Assembly: GCA_020056205.1 (NCBI GenBank) | Contig: JAGVIF010000416.1 | Location: forward strand, 1 to 8,692 | Direction: 5' to 3' | DNA: 8,692 nt | DNA from: Lentisphaeria bacterium | Lineage (GTDB): Bacteria; Verrucomicrobiota; Lentisphaeria; Victivallales; GWF2-50-93 | Shown here: one piece after another, positions 6,428-8,692 of the stretch | How positions within the stretch are numbered: the stretch's first letter is position 1 | Layout: every line of letters begins with the position of its first letter | Notes under the pieces: generated by a model | What the model saw: the letters and a program-made list of their open reading frames with translations, nothing else | Databases searched by the model: none | What the model was told of the DNA's origin: nothing | Program-made: the position numbers and the translations under genes

Positions 6428-6475
6428 GAACAAGCAGGAGGCTTGTTCTACTTTGAGTTTTGAAATTGGCTCAAA
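6428..6475. repeat. Two further perfect hairpins adjoining the tandem repeat
   Basis: GAACAAGC (6428-6435) pairs with GCTTGTTC (6441-6448) around AGGAG. TTTGAG (6452-6457) pairs with CTCAAA (6470-6475). With the two preceding copies they form a chain of four stem-loops in about 120 bases. Confidence 0.65.
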
Positions 6476-6493
6476 TAAGAATTTGGACGATTG

Positions 6494-6510
6494 ACCCCGC
6501 AAGGGTTTTT
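6494..6510 (+). terminator. Weak intrinsic terminator-like hairpin
   Basis: ACCC (6494-6497) pairs with GGGT (6503-6506) around CGCAA, followed by a T run to 6510. The four-pair stem is short for efficient termination, but it is the only stem followed by a T run downstream of the small lipoprotein. Confidence 0.25.
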
Positions 6511-6553
6511 GCATTGCGGCGTAGTATGGTGGGGAAAACGATACCGATTCCGA

Positions 6554-6570
6554 GTAAATATTCACTTGAA
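6554..6570. repeat. Inverted copy of the 6011-6027 motif
   Basis: GTAAATATTCACTTGAA is the reverse complement of TTCAGGTGAATATTTAC at 6011-6027 with one mismatch. The pair brackets the small lipoprotein gene and the hairpin chain. Confidence 0.55.
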
Positions 6571-6622
6571 GTACCATCATAGTAGTATGCGACCTCCGGG
6601 CGCATAAAACGAAAACAGCTTA

Positions 6623-6683
6623 TTGCGCCAGGGATGTCGCAAGCTACAGAAATCGCCCTTTGCGCCAAGTATGTCGCAAGCTA
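6623..6683. repeat. 24-bp direct repeat, period 37, each copy with inverted ends
   Basis: TTGCGCCA-(GGG or AGT)-ATGTCGCAAGCTA occurs at 6623-6646 and 6660-6683, identical at 22 of 24 positions. Within each copy TTGCG and CGCAA are inverted around a 10-base loop. This is a second repeat family, distinct from the 6354 unit. Confidence 0.65.
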
Positions 6684-6763
6684 TAAAAACGTTTTTTATG
6701 CCGGGAGTTTGGATTGAATTTGCGGCACGATGGCGTCGCCCGTTCGACTTGGTATGCTGCTGT

Positions 6764-6793
6764 TTGAAATACATGCAAGTCATTTTCTATTAA
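6764..6793 (+). promoter_or_regulatory. Possible promoter of the transglutaminase-like lipoprotein gene
   Basis: TTGAAA (6764-6769) is followed after 18 bases by TATTAA (6788-6793), 22 bases before the ATG. The -10 overlaps the palindrome-like TTAAATATTTAC (6790-6801), a 10 of 12 match to the candidate operator. Confidence 0.3.
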
Positions 6794-6805
6794 ATATTTA
6801 CAAAT

Positions 6806-6811
6806 GGAAGG
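6806..6811 (+). promoter_or_regulatory. Ribosome binding site that fixes the start at 6816
   Basis: GGAAGG lies four bases before ATG 6816. The in-frame ATG at 6804 overlaps this RBS and would spoil the signal peptide start MKKNRQN, so 6816 is preferred. The spacing matches that of the paralogous start at 6128. Confidence 0.65.
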
Positions 6812-6815
6812 TTTT

Positions 6816-8177
6816 ATGAAAAAGAACCGTCAGAATCTATCCTTGATGGTTTTTACCGTCGCAACGGTTTCTCTGCTGCTGACAACAGGCTGCGCCAACA
6901 AACCGCGCGAAGAAGAGCAAGGCAGATGCGACTTTGTTGCCACTACAGTAACGGCCGACATAAAGGCTGGGATCGAGAAGCACATTGAGGAGCAAACCCG
7001 CTCAGGCGGAGGATATTTCAATGTTCTCTTCGGCAACAGAGAACTCAAGCTCAAACTGGCTCGCGTTCACACCGAATACCTGGCGAACCTCGGCCCCCGC
7101 AGTCATTTCGCATGCGTGGATTTAGTGGGTGTCAATGGCGATGTGTACGACGTGGATTTCTTTCTTTCAGGTGATCCTAACGCGATGATCGTCACCGAAA
7201 CGATAGTTCACAAACTCAATGGCCAACCTTACTACGTATGGGATCAGGATTCCGCAGGCAGTTGGACACGCGTTCCCACGGAAAAAGCGTCGCAACGCCA
7301 GCTTGATGTAGTTACCGGACGGGATGAATTTGAGTTTTTATACCGCGCCGCACTGCCTGAGTTAAGCGGTACCGCCCGTATGTGGCTTCCTCTGCCGGAC
7401 ACGGACTCGTTTCAGACAGTCGAGGTGAAATCCATCAATGCTCCCGGCAGGCGAAGCGTGCTGGAAGAGCGTGAACACGGAAACAGGATTCTTTTCCTTG
7501 AACTTAGCCCGGAAGACAGCAAAAAAATAGTCGAGATTCGTTATCAGGTGCAACGCCTTGAAAAAACCGGGTACGAGGCGAAATCGTCCGTTCCTGAAAA
7601 ATACCTTCTTCCCGAACGTCTTGTGCCGTCCCATGAAGATTTTCGCAGCATTGCGGAAAAGGCCGTTGAGGGCAAAAAGGACGATATGGCGCGAGCGCGG
7701 GCGCTCTACGACCACGTCATTGAGCGTATGCGCTATATGAAGTACGGCTCCGGCTGGGGAAAAGGCGACGCCGTTTACGCATGTTCCGCGCGCACCGGCA
7801 ACTGTTCCGACTTCCATTCCTACTTCATCGCCCTGGCAAGGGCAGTCGGCATCCCTGCGCGGTTCGCCATCGGCGCGGCAATCCCCTCAGGGAGGAATGA
7901 GGGGGGAATAGACGGGTATCACTGTTGGGCGGAGTTCTACGCCGACGGCAAGTGGTGGCCGCTTGACATCACCGAAGGAGATAAATATGTGAGCCAGACG
8001 GACTACTATTTCGGACACCATCCGGCCAACCGGTTTGAGCTCAGCCGCGGCCGGGACCTCGTAGTTGAGCCGGGGCCGGCTTCAGGCCCGATAAATTTTC
8101 TCGCCTATCCCGTGCTGGAAATAGGCGGCAAGCCCGCAAATGTGAAAACCGAGTTTTTCTTCAACAGAATCCGCTGA
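6816..8177 (+). CDS. Lipoprotein with C-terminal transglutaminase-like domain
   Basis: The 453-residue protein begins with a lipoprotein signal peptide (MKKNRQN, hydrophobic core, lipobox LTTGC with Cys26) and should be anchored by lipid outside the cytoplasm. Residues about 35-150 form a domain I cannot name (DIKAGIEKHIEEQT, HFACVDLVGVNG, DVDFFLSGDPNAMI). A beta-rich middle part follows (about 165-260). The transglutaminase-like core covers about 280-390: a helix RARALYDHVIERMRYM, then GNCSDFHSYFIALARAVGIPAR with catalytic Cys330, HCWAEFY with His369 and PLDITEGD with Asp384. All three triad residues are present, so it is probably active. In bacteria this superfamily mostly includes Cys peptidases and amidases and only rarely true cross-linkers, so the substrate (cell wall or surface protein) is open. 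It is richer in GC than the restriction genes. A membrane glycosyltransferase follows after 234 bases. Confidence 0.85.
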   Translation: MKKNRQNLSLMVFTVATVSLLLTTGCANKPREEEQGRCDFVATTVTADIKAGIEKHIEEQTRSGGGYFNVLFGNRELKLKLARVHTEYLANLGPRSHFACVDLVGVNGDVYDVDFFLSGDPNAMIVTETIVHKLNGQPYYVWDQDSAGSWTRVPTEKASQRQLDVVTGRDEFEFLYRAALPELSGTARMWLPLPDTDSFQTVEVKSINAPGRRSVLEEREHGNRILFLELSPEDSKKIVEIRYQVQRLEKTGYEAKSSVPEKYLLPERLVPSHEDFRSIAEKAVEGKKDDMARARALYDHVIERMRYMKYGSGWGKGDAVYACSARTGNCSDFHSYFIALARAVGIPARFAIGAAIPSGRNEGGIDGYHCWAEFYADGKWWPLDITEGDKYVSQTDYYFGHHPANRFELSRGRDLVVEPGPASGPINFLAYPVLEIGGKPANVKTEFFFNRIR

Positions 8178-8411
8178 AAATCAGCCGACGCCATCTCTAT
8201 ACAAACAACGAGCTGGAGAAGAAGCGCTGGAACGCGGAAGTTGTTCGTCGAAGGAAGTCCTGCGAATTTCGCAAAAATCTTTTTTCAGCAGACTCTGTTT
8301 CAAGGGGTTTTTGAAAAAACTTTTGGTCTTTTTGAGGAGGGCGCTTGCAAGTTTATTTGGGGAGCTTAGATTGACGCATAGTCTGGTGAACATTTACCAT
8401 TGGTGTCTCAG
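8178..8411. other. Gap between the lipoprotein and the glycosyltransferase genes
   Basis: No terminator with a proper T-tail is visible after 8177. The small inverted repeat GTTTTT-GA-AAAAAC (8307-8320) and a GAGGAGG (8334-8340) with no fitting start are present. A long stop-free frame crosses the gap and ends at 8490, within the next gene. With TTG 8311 as start (preceded by AAGGGG) it would give 59 residues, but it is most likely a shadow. Confidence 0.35.
8371..8400 (+). promoter_or_regulatory. Possible promoter of the glycosyltransferase gene, overlapping a candidate operator
   Basis: TTGACG (8371-8376) is followed after 18 bases by TACCAT (8395-8400). GTGAACATTTAC (8386-8397), related to the 12-mers at 6016, 6554 and 6790, lies between and over the two boxes. 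Transcription from here would leave almost no leader before ATG 8412. Confidence 0.25.
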
Positions 8412-8692
8412 ATGGAGCACGAACTTCATTCACGTTCGGAGCATTTTTGCGAGCCGGCCGCCGGCAAAGGGAATAACGATGACATTCTAATCCGTCACGC
8501 CAATGAAAAGCGCTTCACATCCACAGACTTCATTTCCCTGTCACTCATATTATTCATTCTTATCAGTCTTATTGCGAACCACGCAAAACTTTCTCCTCCG
8601 CTGGATATCGACCACCATTATCATATGGCTGTTGCGCGACAGATACTCGAAAAAGGAAATATTCCGTACTGGGACGATTGGGAATATGCTCC
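8412..8692 (+). CDS. GT-C/STT3-like membrane glycosyltransferase, N-terminal fragment
   Basis: The gene runs off the right edge, with about 93 residues visible. A polar tail of about 39 residues is followed by a membrane segment FISLSLILFILISLIA (about 40-55). Next comes an extracytoplasmic loop with DIDHHYHMA (65-73), then ARQILEKGNIPYWDDWEYAP. An Asp-rich motif followed by (Y/H)H and then a G-x-P-x-W-D step, just after the first membrane helix, is characteristic of the oligosaccharyltransferase STT3/PglB/AglB and related GT-C glycosyltransferases, which use lipid-linked sugars. It probably transfers glycan at the outer face of the inner membrane. ATG 8412 has no clear RBS. GTG 8403 and TTG 8400 are the only other starts before the stop at 8379. 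Without the rest of the protein, STT3 cannot be told from other GT-C families such as ArnT- or PMT-like enzymes. Confidence 0.65.
   Translation, partial: MEHELHSRSEHFCEPAAGKGNNDDILIRHANEKRFTSTDFISLSLILFILISLIANHAKLSPPLDIDHHYHMAVARQILEKGNIPYWDDWEYA

Larger units (their letters stand above)
6326..6803. other. Gene-free region dense in hairpins and direct repeats
   Basis: No credible gene is present. From left to right it holds a 30-bp direct repeat with internal hairpins (6354-6423) and two further perfect hairpins (6428-6475). Next come a weak terminator-like stem with a T run (6494-6510) and an inverted copy of the 6011-6027 motif (6554-6570). A hairpin follows (ATGCG at 6587-6591, CGCAT at 6601-6605), then a 24-bp direct repeat (6623-6683) and the AT palindrome ATAAAAACGTTTTTTAT (6683-6699). 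It looks like accumulated small repeat elements rather than one decayed gene. Confidence 0.6.

Noticed and set aside
6354..6683. CRISPR array
   Set aside because: Each repeat occurs only twice, the spacers are 10-13 bases, and no cas gene is near.
6577..6783. Minus-strand ORFs in the repeat region
   Set aside because: Several overlapping frames of 60-70 residues run through hairpins and repeats, with no good RBS and no recognisable motif.
7362..7817. 151-codon minus-strand ORF inside the transglutaminase-like gene
   Set aside because: It is antisense to a gene with a complete catalytic triad and a strong RBS, so it is a shadow of codon bias.
8181..8393. 70-codon minus-strand ORF after the transglutaminase-like gene
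   Set aside because: It has no RBS and no motif, and its sequence is biased by the AT-rich inverted repeat it crosses.

Overview
The window comes from an uncultured-looking Gram-negative bacterium of moderate GC. Two lipoprotein signal peptides support an outer envelope, and the left half looks like an accessory defence island. The sequence alone does not fix the phylum. The left half (about 1-5950) is AT-rich and holds restriction-modification genes. The right half (about 6120-8692) is richer in GC and holds envelope and secretory genes.

Layout. (1) About 76-1665: the C-terminal half of a type ISP restriction-modification enzyme (end of the methyltransferase plus target recognition and C-terminal domain). 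Recognisable protein runs upstream of the first Met, but two in-frame stops and unrelated sequence replace the nuclease, helicase and first methyltransferase motifs, so it is probably a truncated pseudogene. (2) 1786-5316: a tight two-gene unit, an adenine-specific DNA methyltransferase with fused N- and C-terminal regions followed without a gap by a 240-residue protein with a PD-(D/E)XK-like D...ExK signature. Together they read as a complete two-component restriction-modification system. (3) 5322-5949: a membrane-anchored NERD-domain protein, frameshifted at an A6 run. (4) 6128-6325: a very small lipoprotein with a Pro/Gln/Glu/Lys-rich tail. (5) 6326-6815: a gene-free stretch packed with hairpins and short direct repeats. 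(6) 6816-8177: a lipoprotein with a transglutaminase-like Cys-His-Asp triad. Its RBS and signal sequence are a near copy of those of the small lipoprotein. (7) 8412 to the right edge: the start of a GT-C/STT3-like membrane glycosyltransferase.

The most unusual signal is a set of palindromic elements that appear not only between genes but inside reading frames, without breaking them. The type ISP gene carries a 102-bp element that is exactly 34 codons long, with 24-bp inverted arms (23/24 matching), and a second hairpin element of about 81 bp. Each sits where family members, as I remember them, have a short linker. The NERD gene has a similar hairpin run near its N-terminus, and the 6354-6475 intergenic hairpin chain shares the GTAGC(A/G)CA(A/G)GC signature with the second coding element. 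This resembles protein-inserting palindromic elements such as those of Rickettsia, and it could be a new family. A near-palindromic 12-mer, GTGAATATTTAC, recurs four times in the right half, close to the starts of two of the envelope genes.
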